Assembly (NCBI GenBank): GCA_023664625.1
Contig: JAMPFD010000004.1
Span: 62,001-126,000 of the forward strand
DNA: 64,000 nt
Reading direction: 5' to 3'
DNA from: Bacillota bacterium
GTDB lineage: Bacteria > Bacteroidota > Bacteroidia > Bacteroidales > Bacteroidaceae
A model generated the notes under the pieces. The model ran no database searches. It saw only the letters and a list, made by a program, of their open reading frames with translations, and was not told where the DNA came from. Positions 45,692 through 54,465 of the stretch are shown here, piece after piece. Position 1 is the first letter of the stretch, and each line of letters begins with the position of its first letter. Made by a program: the position numbers and the translations under genes.

Positions 45692-46632
45692 AATTTTGTT
45701 TTATAACCAATACTTTCCAGCCATTCCATAACCATTTTCATTCTGAATGCCCAATTGCCAAATTCCAATGCGAACTCACGATTCTTGTTAACAAGTGGCT
45801 GGTAGTCTTCTATATGTGCGAGAATATCAAGTATCTGTTCATTGGCATTACTTTCATCCAACTCTATGACGGGATTATAACCAACAAGATTCACAAGTTC
45901 TTTAGGCGCATGCCCCAGCAAAATGGTTCCTGACAACATACACTCCCAATACCTTTGTGTTAAGGTCTCAATGCCTTCCGCTACCTCCGGATTTGTCATT
46001 GATTGTGGTAATGAGATGGTTATCTTCGCATCTGCCAATGCATTGAAGAGTTCCTCATTGGTTGAGAATTGTAATACTCCATTCTTTCGATAAGAATGTC
46101 TTATACTTTTCGGCACATTTATTTCAAATATATTCTTGCTTACTCTGCCATACTCCAATAAATCAAGCGAACGTTCATTCAATTCTCCCCCAAATTTATA
46201 TACAGAAGAGTCTATCCCCTCCGGGCAAAATAAAACATTCATGTCAGGGAAGCGCTTTTGGAACAAAGTAGCGACCTGTGATGATGTAAAAATACTCGTC
46301 CTAACCTTATGTCTCTCAAAGAATTCAGCCAGCATATCAAAATATTGTGGCCAGCAATCCCATACGAATGGAATTATTTCATACAGGATATGGTCAGGGA
46401 ATGAATCAAACTTAATAGATACTGGTTGTACGAAACGTAACCGTGCCTCATTATGAAAAAAAAACCTTTTTTTTATATCAGCCCGAAATACAAGTCCATG
46501 AAAAATTTTATATGGATAATGACTTGGTGCTGTCAGCCCGCCAGCCTTTACCCAGCCGTCATATGCAGGAATTTTAAAATTGAATCTACCAGGCCATTGA
46601 TATGGTCTGACCGCAAATACCTTTTTTGACAT
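45688..46632 (-). CDS. GT-B glycosyltransferase, Glyco_trans_1_2-like
   Basis: The protein has 314 residues. The C-terminal region MTNPEVAEGIETLTQRYWEC and MLSGTILLGHAPKELVNLVG followed by a conserved Glu-rich segment resembles the spore-maturation-like GT family 1 group. The N-terminal half is weakly conserved (VFAVRPYQWPGRFNFKIPAY). The start ATG at 46632 overlaps nothing; the 3' end overlaps the next gene by 4 nt. Sugar specificity cannot be told. Confidence 0.7.
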   Translation of the reverse strand: MSKKVFAVRPYQWPGRFNFKIPAYDGWVKAGGLTAPSHYPYKIFHGLVFRADIKKRFFFHNEARLRFVQPVSIKFDSFPDHILYEIIPFVWDCWPQYFDMLAEFFERHKVRTSIFTSSQVATLFQKRFPDMNVLFCPEGIDSSVYKFGGELNERSLDLLEYGRVSKNIFEINVPKSIRHSYRKNGVLQFSTNEELFNALADAKITISLPQSMTNPEVAEGIETLTQRYWECMLSGTILLGHAPKELVNLVGYNPVIELDESNANEQILDILAHIEDYQPLVNKNREFALEFGNWAFRMKMVMEWLESIGYKTKL

Positions 46633-46635
46633 AAC

Positions 46636-47592
46636 TTATCCCTTAACCAGCTTTATTATTTTTATCTTTAATCGCATCATGCCCATTGCTATAGGCAATA
46701 CAAATCGTTGTAAAAGAGTCAGGCATGCATAGTTTTTCAGATAATATTCAGCACTATTACACTCCTCGGAAAGGATAAACGCACAACTGCTTTTAGAAGT
46801 GCTTGAAGCACCAAGATGGATACACTTAAACTTAGGCAGCAAATAATTCTTCAATCCTAAATTCTTTATTTTATGATACAAAATGTTTTCTTCAAAAAAC
46901 AGGAATGTATTACTATCAAAACCGCCTATACTCCGCATAATATTCTTTGGGATCATCATACAAGAGCCAGAAGGCAGCTCTATTTCAAAAAAGTCCTCAT
47001 TCTGCAATGCGGAATTGCAACTTAACATTTGCCTCTCATGCGTTTTACAAGATATATACCCAAACAAATCTCTACACATGAACAGATATGTAAGCAGCAA
47101 AGACCAAGTTGTATAATTCCTGCGTGCACAAGTATAGTCAATTTCCCTTAATCCGTTTTTATACAAGCAAGGACTTACGATTGCAACATTGGGCAAAGAT
47201 TCTTGTGATTTCAATAAGGCCGGGATTATATCTTCAACAAACAGAATATCATTATTCAATATAAGAATATGGCTTATTTCCTTATCCTCATACGCGAATT
47301 TCAGTCCCTTATTATTACCACAGGCATATCCATCATTTGTATTGCTGACAACAAACGTGCACTTTTGCAAAGAGTCACTTGGAGTATCATAATCATTGAC
47401 TCTACTATAGGCTGTATTAAATTTCCCAAACAGAAAACGTTCCAATTTGCTAACAGCCCCTATGTCCGCAGAACCATTATCAACAACAATATACTTTATT
47501 CTCGCTGTATTATATTTTTCTACACTTTCTATACAGTTTATCGTGGCTTGCCAAGTGTTATAATTGAGAATAATTACTGCTGTACAATTCAT
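46636..47592 (-). CDS. Family 2 glycosyltransferase
   Basis: The protein has 318 residues. It opens MNCTAVIILNYNTWQATINC, then YIVVDNGSADIGAV, DGYACGNNKGLKFAYE, and ILILNNDILFVEDIIPAL, where NND stands for the DXD-like metal site. LPSGSCMMIPKNIMRSIGGF and FLFFEENILYHKI follow. This is rhamnosyltransferase-like GT2 architecture. The C-terminus has a hydrophobic, basic segment that may bind the membrane. The frame is intact and it carries no G tract. Confidence 0.87.
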   Translation of the reverse strand: MNCTAVIILNYNTWQATINCIESVEKYNTARIKYIVVDNGSADIGAVSKLERFLFGKFNTAYSRVNDYDTPSDSLQKCTFVVSNTNDGYACGNNKGLKFAYEDKEISHILILNNDILFVEDIIPALLKSQESLPNVAIVSPCLYKNGLREIDYTCARRNYTTWSLLLTYLFMCRDLFGYISCKTHERQMLSCNSALQNEDFFEIELPSGSCMMIPKNIMRSIGGFDSNTFLFFEENILYHKIKNLGLKNYLLPKFKCIHLGASSTSKSSCAFILSEECNSAEYYLKNYACLTLLQRFVLPIAMGMMRLKIKIIKLVKG

Positions 47593-47612
47593 TTAATTCC
47601 ACTTTACTAATA

Positions 47613-48168
47613 TTATTCTTCAGGAAAAGACTTCACTACTCTACCAGGATTTCCGACAACAAGAGAATATGGAGGTACGTCTTTAGTGACCACGGCATTT
47701 GCCGCTATTGTAGAACCTTCACCTATATGCACTCCTGACAATATTGTAGCTTTATCTCCTATCCAGACGTTCCTTCCAATCACGACCTCCCCCTTAGAAG
47801 TCACCGGCCGATCCATTGGTTTTTGTTGTAATTGTTCTTTTATAAACAAACCATGATTATTATCAGAAATTGTAACCCAACGTCCAGTCAACACACCATC
47901 TTCAATAATGATTTTATTTGTCGCTGTGATGTGATTATATTCTCCTATGCCAACATGGTTTCCTATCTCTATCATGATTTCATTTTTACCCCCCCCCGAA
48001 AAAAGCTGTTAATATTGAGCGTTTTCCTATGATCGATGGCTGACCAATCTTTATATTTCTCCCACCAATAATTGTGCAATTCCGAGAAATCACAGTATGG
48101 CGTGACGCATGCGGAAGCGTTAGTTTCTTAATCAAGAAACTACAGACTTTGTCATATAAAGTATACAT
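47613..48168 (-). CDS. Hexapeptide O-acetyltransferase, phase-variable, currently OFF
   Basis: The N-terminal frame MYTLYDKVCSFLIKKLTLPH to RSILTAFFGGG stops at a TAA right after a G9 tract. With 8 G it reads AFFGGGKNEIMIEIGNHVGI and gives a single protein of 184 residues. The rest shows hexapeptide repeats (GRNVWIGDKATILSGVHIGE, GSTIAANAVVTKDVPPYSL) and the ending VVGNPGRVVKSF of the WcaF/Maa-like family. The OFF form lacks the whole acetyl-CoA-binding beta-helix. The ATG at 48168 is preferred; an in-frame TTG at 48183 directly abuts the upstream stop. Confidence 0.87.
47989..47997 (+). repeat. Homopolymer C9 (G9 in the coding strand): tract T5
   Basis: Nine G in the coding strand, flanked by TTTTTTC and TAAAAATG. 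In frame with 8 (or 11). Confidence 0.9.
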
Positions 48169-48183
48169 TACTTGAAAAATCAA

Positions 48184-48799
48184 TTAACAACATTTTATTA
48201 ATGCAGGTATTCGACTTACAACCAGATGACCAAATGAATAAAAAAATAATCCGGTAAAAATATTCATCAAATAATCCGGTCGCCTAATGTCCAAGAAATG
48301 ACATACTGATGATGATACAACTGCTATAGATATTATCACATAAATGTTTATCTTATTATACAGGATAGCATATAATACTCGCACTATAAATAACGAGAAC
48401 AAAAACCATAAAGGCGGATTCCCGGTTATAGATGCGGCATATACAAGTTCTTTTATCGGAGTTAATATGTAATGCACCCAATTATGGTCACCTCCAATGA
48501 ACAGAACCATACTATTTACGCAATATCCAATCAAAGAATAAAGCAAAAACGGCTTGATTAGTCGATTTACCCCCCCCCGAAATAATAGTTCGCAATTCTT
48601 TCTGCCTATAAAACATTCCAGCCTTAAAGAAAAACCATGGCATAAAGAAAAACAAATAATCCATCCAACTAAGCCACCATACATCAGTTGAAACGTCACA
48701 TGCTTGTATACAATGTCCGAATATCATATATACAATCATCAGGCCTGCGACATTATCTAACGCTTTATATCTATTCTTCGTTTCTTTTAGCAGCTCCAT
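48184..48799 (-). CDS. Acyltransferase-3 (OafA-like), phase-variable, currently OFF and C-terminally short
   Basis: The N-terminal frame (MELLKETKNRYKALDNVAGL, IFGH with the family's His, FFFMPWFFFKAGMFYRQKEL) reaches a G9 tract and reads SGGGKSTN out of frame. With 8 G it reads SGGVNRLIKPFLLYSLIGYC and gives 204 residues. The paralogue at 49145-50089 has the same tract position with 8 G and is in frame. The restored protein ends IPALIKCC, about 110 residues before the end of the paralogue, so it also lacks several C-terminal helices. Even when ON it may be partly or wholly inactive. Confidence 0.85.
48570..48578 (+). repeat. Homopolymer C9 (G9 in the coding strand): tract T6
   Basis: Nine G in the coding strand, flanked by TATTTC and TAAATC. 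In frame with 8. Confidence 0.9.
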
Positions 48800-49144
48800 A
48801 AATACTTGATACTTTTACCGGATTACAATTTCATCATAATCTTCACCATTAAGCAGTATGCGATGGCGGTTATTGTTATATTTAGGGTGAATAAGACAAC
48901 GTTCCGGGTTCCACACAACTGTATCATACAACCAGTTCGTGGAACTGACATCTCACATGTTCTTTCCCCTGACAATATCCATGAGGCTACAGATTTTCGG
49001 AAATGATTCGGAATAACGTTGAATTTCATTCTGCTATTTCTCGCCATAGCAGAATTGAAGCAAGCTGCATTATGTTCATCCGATTTGCCAAGAACTATGA
49101 TTGACCGTACGATGATTCACCATATATCACATGCAAGTGCTTAC
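48800..49144. other. Intergenic stretch without recognised gene
   Basis: About 345 nt between two paralogous acyltransferase genes. Short frames on both strands match nothing I recognise. It may hold remains of a deleted segment, given the missing 3' part of the gene at 48184-48799. Confidence 0.4.
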
Positions 49145-50089
49145 CTAACAATATTTTGTCAAAAAAGGCACTCTATAAATAATTGGCAAGAAAATTATTT
49201 CTGCAGCAAACAAATAGTAAAAAGAGCCTTCAACAGAAACTCCTAATATTTGTAAAGCTGTTTGCCATACCAAAATCACAACCCAATGCCATATATAAAA
49301 CACCATTGAGTTCTGTCCAATAATATATAGTTTCGTCCAACTCATATCCACTTTGCGAAAGAGATTATTTATCAAAATTATACCAGAAAGAGAGGCAGGG
49401 AACCATAACGCATACTCTCCTACAAGAGTATCATTTGCAAGCATATTTACAAAAACGAATCCATTCAGCGCAATACCGAGATAGAAAACAATAGAACAAA
49501 TAAAAAAACATTTGCCGTATTGTCTATCTTTGAGTTGTGCCCCCAAAGTATAAAAAAAACATCCTGTCGTAACATTAGCTATATAGACAATTGGGCAGAA
49601 TTTGTATGCATGCAACAAACAAGCGAATAGGGCAGTTACTATCAATATAACAATCGGTGTCAAATACTTTGAAACAAACGTGTATATGAGCCTCACAAAA
49701 AATAATGATAATAAGAACCAAAAAGCCATAGAAGATGTCAGAGCACCAGATAATAGAATTTCCTTTATTGGAGTCAAGAAATAATGGATAGGATTAAAGT
49801 CGCCATGGAACAAGAAACCAATACAAGCAATGATATGGCCTACAAAAGAGTAGACAAGGAAAGGAATTACAAGCCGTTTTACCCCCCCCGAAATAGTTTC
49901 TCTTATTTTTTTTTGCCTATGGAACATTCCCGCTTTAAAGAAAAACCATGGCATAAAGAAAAAAAGAACTATCATACAGCCTTTTATGTATGGTAATCCT
50001 ATATGACCTAAAATCATATAAATAATCATTAGACCTGCGACATTATCCAATGATTGTTCCCTTTTGTCTATTTCTGTTAATCGATTCAT
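49145..50089 (-). CDS. Acyltransferase-3 (OafA-like), phase-variable, currently ON
   Basis: This integral membrane protein has 314 residues and about ten helices. It starts MNRLTEIDKREQSLDNVAGL and has ILGH, FFFMPWFFFKAGMFHRQKKI, and RETISGGVKRLVIPFLVYSF. The SGGV codons are read through a G8 tract that is in frame. Family members move acetyl or other acyl groups onto extracytoplasmic sugars. The later part (GQNSMVFYIWHWVVILV) is typical. It is a close paralogue of the gene at 48184-48799. One added or lost G would stop translation soon after residue 70. Confidence 0.9.
   Translation of the reverse strand: MNRLTEIDKREQSLDNVAGLMIIYMILGHIGLPYIKGCMIVLFFFMPWFFFKAGMFHRQKKIRETISGGVKRLVIPFLVYSFVGHIIACIGFLFHGDFNPIHYFLTPIKEILLSGALTSSMAFWFLLSLFFVRLIYTFVSKYLTPIVILIVTALFACLLHAYKFCPIVYIANVTTGCFFYTLGAQLKDRQYGKCFFICSIVFYLGIALNGFVFVNMLANDTLVGEYALWFPASLSGIILINNLFRKVDMSWTKLYIIGQNSMVFYIWHWVVILVWQTALQILGVSVEGSFYYLFAAEIIFLPIIYRVPFLTKYC
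49882..49889 (+). repeat. Homopolymer C8 (G8 in the coding strand): tract T7
   Basis: Eight G in the coding strand, flanked by TATTTC and TAAAAC. This is the in-frame length. Confidence 0.9.
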
Positions 50090-50218
50090 AATTTATAGAT
50101 CCTTTGCACCTATAATGTTTGCTATATTACGTAGAATTGTCACAACAGTATATCGAACCGAATAATCTGTTCGTTCTATTTTACCTCTATGGACGATTTC
50201 TTTATTTTATACCATATT

Positions 50219-51070
50219 TCACCAAGGATAGCTTCCTATTGCGAAATGATATCCACGGATTTTCCTGAAATATACATTTAGGATCATTCTCCATGGACGC
50301 ATGAGCTTATTTTTCAATACAATATTCCATGGACGGCCTTGTTCTTTCATTCTTAGTGCCTGAATAGGAAATTCATCAAGCAATCCTTTTTCGGCCAGTT
50401 CACGGCTTATTTCTGATGAAGAAATTGCAATGTGAGGGACACGCTTCACCATAACTGAGAATATACTTTGGTCGTGACGATGTTCCACAAATCCCTCTTT
50501 GTTCGGCTTAATAGATTTCTTGTCGGTAACGAGTTCCTTTTCTATATCAGACAATTCCATCCATTGTTTCACGAATGCGACAGTCGCAACCGTTTTTTTG
50601 ATAGCCCAAAGCCCTCCCAAAAGCTGTCGACTATTGCAGATTCTATCATTATCATATACGCCCAACTCTTGAAAAACATCTCCTTTTGTCCATTTATATT
50701 CTGGTTGGTCCTCTTCAAAAGCAAGAATATCCGTTTTATCACTAAGTAAGCCCACATATTCCGAAAAACGTTTTAACGCAGTTGGTTTATCATTCCAATA
50801 CAATCCACCATCGCTATAAAACAATATATCGCCCTCATTCATTTTCTTCAACTGTTGATAGACAATATACGATTTCCAAGCCCAATAACCGTAACCTCTA
50901 CGATACAACCATGGCTTAAGTTTTTTAAGATATTCTTTTGACAAATCTTTTTCAGTGAGAAAAAGACGTTTGTCAAAAGGGAATTTTCGAGTATAAGCCT
51001 CTAACCTTTCCAGTGACGCTTTATAACGAGTGTCTGCAAATGATAAGAGGTATAGTCTATTTTTTTCCAT
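50219..51070 (-). CDS. Putative glycosyltransferase, family uncertain
   Basis: The protein has 283 residues. A pattern common in capsule-locus proteins is visible: RRGYGYWAWKSYIVYQQLKK followed by ILFYSDGGLYW, which looks like a nucleotide-sugar-site strand with a D-rich turn. QLLGGLWAIKKT and HRHDQSIFSVMVKR are also shared with unnamed glycan-locus proteins. There is no membrane helix. The gene overlaps the upstream GT4 by 14 nt. I cannot name the sugar or the family with certainty. Confidence 0.6.
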   Translation of the reverse strand: MEKNRLYLLSFADTRYKASLERLEAYTRKFPFDKRLFLTEKDLSKEYLKKLKPWLYRRGYGYWAWKSYIVYQQLKKMNEGDILFYSDGGLYWNDKPTALKRFSEYVGLLSDKTDILAFEEDQPEYKWTKGDVFQELGVYDNDRICNSRQLLGGLWAIKKTVATVAFVKQWMELSDIEKELVTDKKSIKPNKEGFVEHRHDQSIFSVMVKRVPHIAISSSEISRELAEKGLLDEFPIQALRMKEQGRPWNIVLKNKLMRPWRMILNVYFRKIRGYHFAIGSYPW

Positions 51071-52280
51071 TACTATTACTTAAAGCTATATTCATCAATT
51101 CAAGGTGGTTCTTGATAACACCAGAAGATGTATATTCACTCTTGACATGCCAATTTTTCTTTCGCAGACAAGCTGTTTTGATGCATTTGGCAAGATCTCT
51201 ATAATCTTTGTATTTAGCTATCAAACCATTTTCGCCATGACGGACAATTTCAGGAATGCTTGTACAGTCAAATGCGATGACAGGAGTTCCACACAATATG
51301 TTTTCCAATAATGTCAAACCAAAGCTTTCTGCAAGTGAAGGCGAAACGAACAAGTCTGAAGCATTGCATACCAAAGCCAATATATGTTCATCAAACAATG
51401 GTCCAAGGAAACGCACAGGATATTTCAACTGGCTTGCAACTGACTCGTCATAATCTTTTCCATATACAACCAATTCAACATTATCCAATGAAATGCTATT
51501 TATTGCATCACGAAGATAAGTCCAACCTTTATATGGATTGCCAGTGCCACCTAAAGCCCCAAATGTAATAATATATTTATCTTTCGGGAGATTAAGTATT
51601 TCTCTTGCAAATATTTTGTCCACAGATTTATAAATCTTTTCGTCCACAATATTCCATATATTATATACAGGCTTATCTTTAAGCACGAAAGAGCGCTTTG
51701 CACAATCAGCCATCCATCTACTTGGAGATACGAAATAGAAATTATCGTACTTCGTAAACATTTCTTTTTTCAGAACAGCTGTCTTTGCAATTTTCTTATT
51801 GTTTGCAAACATCTGACAATTCTTGCAGCCATCCTCATATTGCTTGCAAGAAAAACTATGATGGCATCCTGCCGTCATAGTCCACATGTCATGCATAAAG
51901 AATATTATTGGTTTGCCCGTATGTCCTAAATCTTCAATATCAGCAGCAGATAGATAATTACTACAAATCCAATGAAGATATACTACATCATAATCTCGAA
52001 CCAGGTCTGCCATACCCCCATGCTTCAAGAATGGCAAGAAATGAAACAAATATGTATCCGGCTTCTTATCACTTAATTGATATGCAGAATAAGCATTTAC
52101 AAAAAAATTATGAAATAATGTCTTCAGCCCTTTAGCATCATTTGTAACATAATTACGATTAACGGATGGCAAATAAGTATGGACATGAGAATCTATGCCT
52201 GCATAACGCATCGCCAAGTGCAATCGAAAAGCAGCATTACCACACGATCCCATCCCAGTCTGTATATGTAATACTTTCAT
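51057..52280 (-). CDS. Family 4 glycosyltransferase
   Basis: The protein has 407 residues. It starts MKVLHIQTGMGSCGNAAFRL, a glycine-rich donor loop. VVYLHWICSNYLSAADIEDL, FFMHDMWTMTAGCHHSFSC with a Cys cluster (CKQYEDGCKNC), FGALGGTGNPYKGW, LFVSPSLAESFGLTLLENIL with the EX7E motif, and VIAFDCTSIPEIVRHGENGL follow. This is the group often annotated as WcaC-like colanic-acid-type transferases. It starts directly after the stop of the GT2 gene, with no gap. Confidence 0.87.
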   Translation of the reverse strand: MKVLHIQTGMGSCGNAAFRLHLAMRYAGIDSHVHTYLPSVNRNYVTNDAKGLKTLFHNFFVNAYSAYQLSDKKPDTYLFHFLPFLKHGGMADLVRDYDVVYLHWICSNYLSAADIEDLGHTGKPIIFFMHDMWTMTAGCHHSFSCKQYEDGCKNCQMFANNKKIAKTAVLKKEMFTKYDNFYFVSPSRWMADCAKRSFVLKDKPVYNIWNIVDEKIYKSVDKIFAREILNLPKDKYIITFGALGGTGNPYKGWTYLRDAINSISLDNVELVVYGKDYDESVASQLKYPVRFLGPLFDEHILALVCNASDLFVSPSLAESFGLTLLENILCGTPVIAFDCTSIPEIVRHGENGLIAKYKDYRDLAKCIKTACLRKKNWHVKSEYTSSGVIKNHLELMNIALSNSNGKK

Positions 52281-53117
52281 CTAATTAAAAAGAAAAGAAA
52301 AACGTGTTATTATCTGATAACATACATACCAATCATACCGCTTATAAAGCCATGAGTATAAATTGCGTGTATCCACATAGTTCTCACGCTCTGAAAGAAA
52401 CAGACGATAAAGAAGCATTGTTGCCCAGAATGATTTCTTCTTGAAATTCAAATGTCCCAAATAATCTTCACTTATATTCTTTCGCGGCGCACTTGCCTGT
52501 ACATAATCTACATTATGAACGCCAACGGGGTGAGTACTTGAATAGACCTTTGCTGTTTCAAACATACGAATCAATATCTCCGCATCTTCATAACGGCGAA
52601 TAGCGGAATCATAAGGATATTTCACCAGCAGCTCTCTCTTAAACATTGTATAGCCAGCACCGGGAGCTATGCGTCCATAAAACCATTCTTTATACGGATT
52701 CTTCACAGCTCCATTCAATGGATGGTAACACGAAGTCATGTTTTCACCTGTTTGAATGTATCTTCCACAATCAAAGATGTCATAACCATGATTGTTCGTA
52801 GAAAGATTGACAAAATGCTCCAACGCATCCGGCAACAATGCATCGTCTGCATCAAGAAATACAATCCAATCCCCATGCGCATTCCTCACTCCTGTATTTC
52901 GCGCTACACCTGGTCCGCCATTTGGCTGACAATAAACAGACATACGGTCATCATTAATTTTTCGAACTATGTCAAGACTATTGTCTGTTGAGCCATCATC
53001 CACTATGATAAGTTCTATATCCTTATAGCTCTGATTTAGGACACTCATGACTGAACGTTCAACAGTCGCTTCCTTGTTATAAAGAGGGATTATAATAGAA
53101 ATGGTTGGCTTTGACAT
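52281..53117 (-). CDS. Family 2 glycosyltransferase
   Basis: The protein has 278 residues. The GT-A core is complete: TISIIIPLYNKEATVERSVM, LIIVDDGSTDNSLDIVR, GGPGVARNTGVRNAHGDW, and FLDADDALLP with the DXD motif. RRYEDAEILIRMFETAKVYS holds the E-D acid pair of the late domain. No tract or lesion is present. Confidence 0.88.
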   Translation of the reverse strand: MSKPTISIIIPLYNKEATVERSVMSVLNQSYKDIELIIVDDGSTDNSLDIVRKINDDRMSVYCQPNGGPGVARNTGVRNAHGDWIVFLDADDALLPDALEHFVNLSTNNHGYDIFDCGRYIQTGENMTSCYHPLNGAVKNPYKEWFYGRIAPGAGYTMFKRELLVKYPYDSAIRRYEDAEILIRMFETAKVYSSTHPVGVHNVDYVQASAPRKNISEDYLGHLNFKKKSFWATMLLYRLFLSERENYVDTRNLYSWLYKRYDWYVCYQIITRFSFLFN

Positions 53118-53130
53118 AACTTAAAAATTA

Positions 53131-54252
53131 TCATAAATAGTAAGCAACCTCCGTTGACACTTTATTTATTAGCTTATCGATGGCATATTCAACTTTAAAC
53201 ATATCAAATAGCTTTTGACGCAAGAAATCTATCACTATACATATGCAAAATATTGAAGTTATTACAACAAGCCAATAGGGAATGAATATGTTTGAGTTTA
53301 TTGCATTAGAATCAAAAGCAATGATATCTCTCCACAACCATACTCTTAAATAAGGATTCTCATGTATAAGGTAAACACCAAAGGTATAAGGAGCAATTCT
53401 TACTATAGTACGTACAAACAGATTGTTTGCGAATGAGATATTTTTCATCCAAACAAAAAAAGCTATCGCCACAAAAAAAGTTAATGAGTGATAAGGACCA
53501 CTACCAGGAGGTAAGGCGTCCGAGAAAGATAATATTGATGGGTAAACATCTCTCATATTAAATAATAACGATATCACAAATATTGCAATCAGATTCTTAC
53601 CCGCATTTTTAGCAAACGGATTATATAGTCTAATATACCCACCACAAAGGAATAATGTCACGAAAAACATCAGCGATGTACCCCAGTTATTCTCGTAGAA
53701 ATAACCATAAGGGAATTTGTAGACATCTAATTGCAGGAAACATAACACAAAAAGCATAACCTTGTATTGTTCCTTTGTCAATGCCGATGCTAATTTTGCC
53801 AAGAATGGAGATAGGGCTATTAATCCGAGATATTTAGTTACAAACCAGTAAGCATCAGACTTTACTGGCATTGCAGATTTCAAGCACTCACTCCAAGAAA
53901 TGTCAACTCCCCACTTCAACACTTTTAATGTAAAAGCAATAGTAACAGAATAAAATACAGCATGAAACCAGATTTTTGGAATTTTACTCCACTTTGCCTT
54001 TGGCATATTCACAAGAAAATATCCAGTAATCAATACATACAGGTCAACAGCGATATTCATTAATGTCATAGAACACTCTACAACAACATAATTGAATACC
54101 CCTATGGATGAAAGTTCAAAATGCAATGCACCGTTTTCTGTAGAGTCAAGATAAAACCCATGCGTTATAGAATGAAGCGCAACAATAAAGAACATTGCAC
54201 ATACGCGCATAACTTCAAAGTTTGTGATTCTATTAGTTCTCCTACACTCCAT
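53131..54252 (-). CDS. Acyltransferase-3 family membrane protein
   Basis: The protein has 373 residues and about ten helices. It starts MECRRTNRITNFEVMRVCAM, followed by FIVALHSITHGFY, where His matches the catalytic His of the OafA/WecH family. VDLYVLITGYFLV and TFGVYLIHENPYLRVWLW are typical of the WecH-like group. It likely O-acetylates a sugar on the outer face of the inner membrane. It has no G tract. A gap of 210 nt without recognisable features follows upstream. Confidence 0.87.
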   Translation of the reverse strand: MECRRTNRITNFEVMRVCAMFFIVALHSITHGFYLDSTENGALHFELSSIGVFNYVVVECSMTLMNIAVDLYVLITGYFLVNMPKAKWSKIPKIWFHAVFYSVTIAFTLKVLKWGVDISWSECLKSAMPVKSDAYWFVTKYLGLIALSPFLAKLASALTKEQYKVMLFVLCFLQLDVYKFPYGYFYENNWGTSLMFFVTLFLCGGYIRLYNPFAKNAGKNLIAIFVISLLFNMRDVYPSILSFSDALPPGSGPYHSLTFFVAIAFFVWMKNISFANNLFVRTIVRIAPYTFGVYLIHENPYLRVWLWRDIIAFDSNAINSNIFIPYWLVVITSIFCICIVIDFLRQKLFDMFKVEYAIDKLINKVSTEVAYYL

Positions 54253-54465
54253 TGATTTTATATATCATCTTAAGATAAACGAGTTGCGTTAACAACATAT
54301 ATTCAGCCAAAGTTAAAGTTAATTAAATCATTGAATTACCAAGACGCAACACTGTTTACAGGTCTCACTTATTATCATGCCAGACACATGTAAGCTTGAC
54401 ATCTCGTACAATGCATCCTTATCACAACACAAAACTGTATAACATATATTTCAATGCTTAACAAT

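Noticed and set aside
48823..49047. 74-codon minus frame between the acyltransferase paralogues
   Set aside because: No recognisable similarity; composition and length fit chance.
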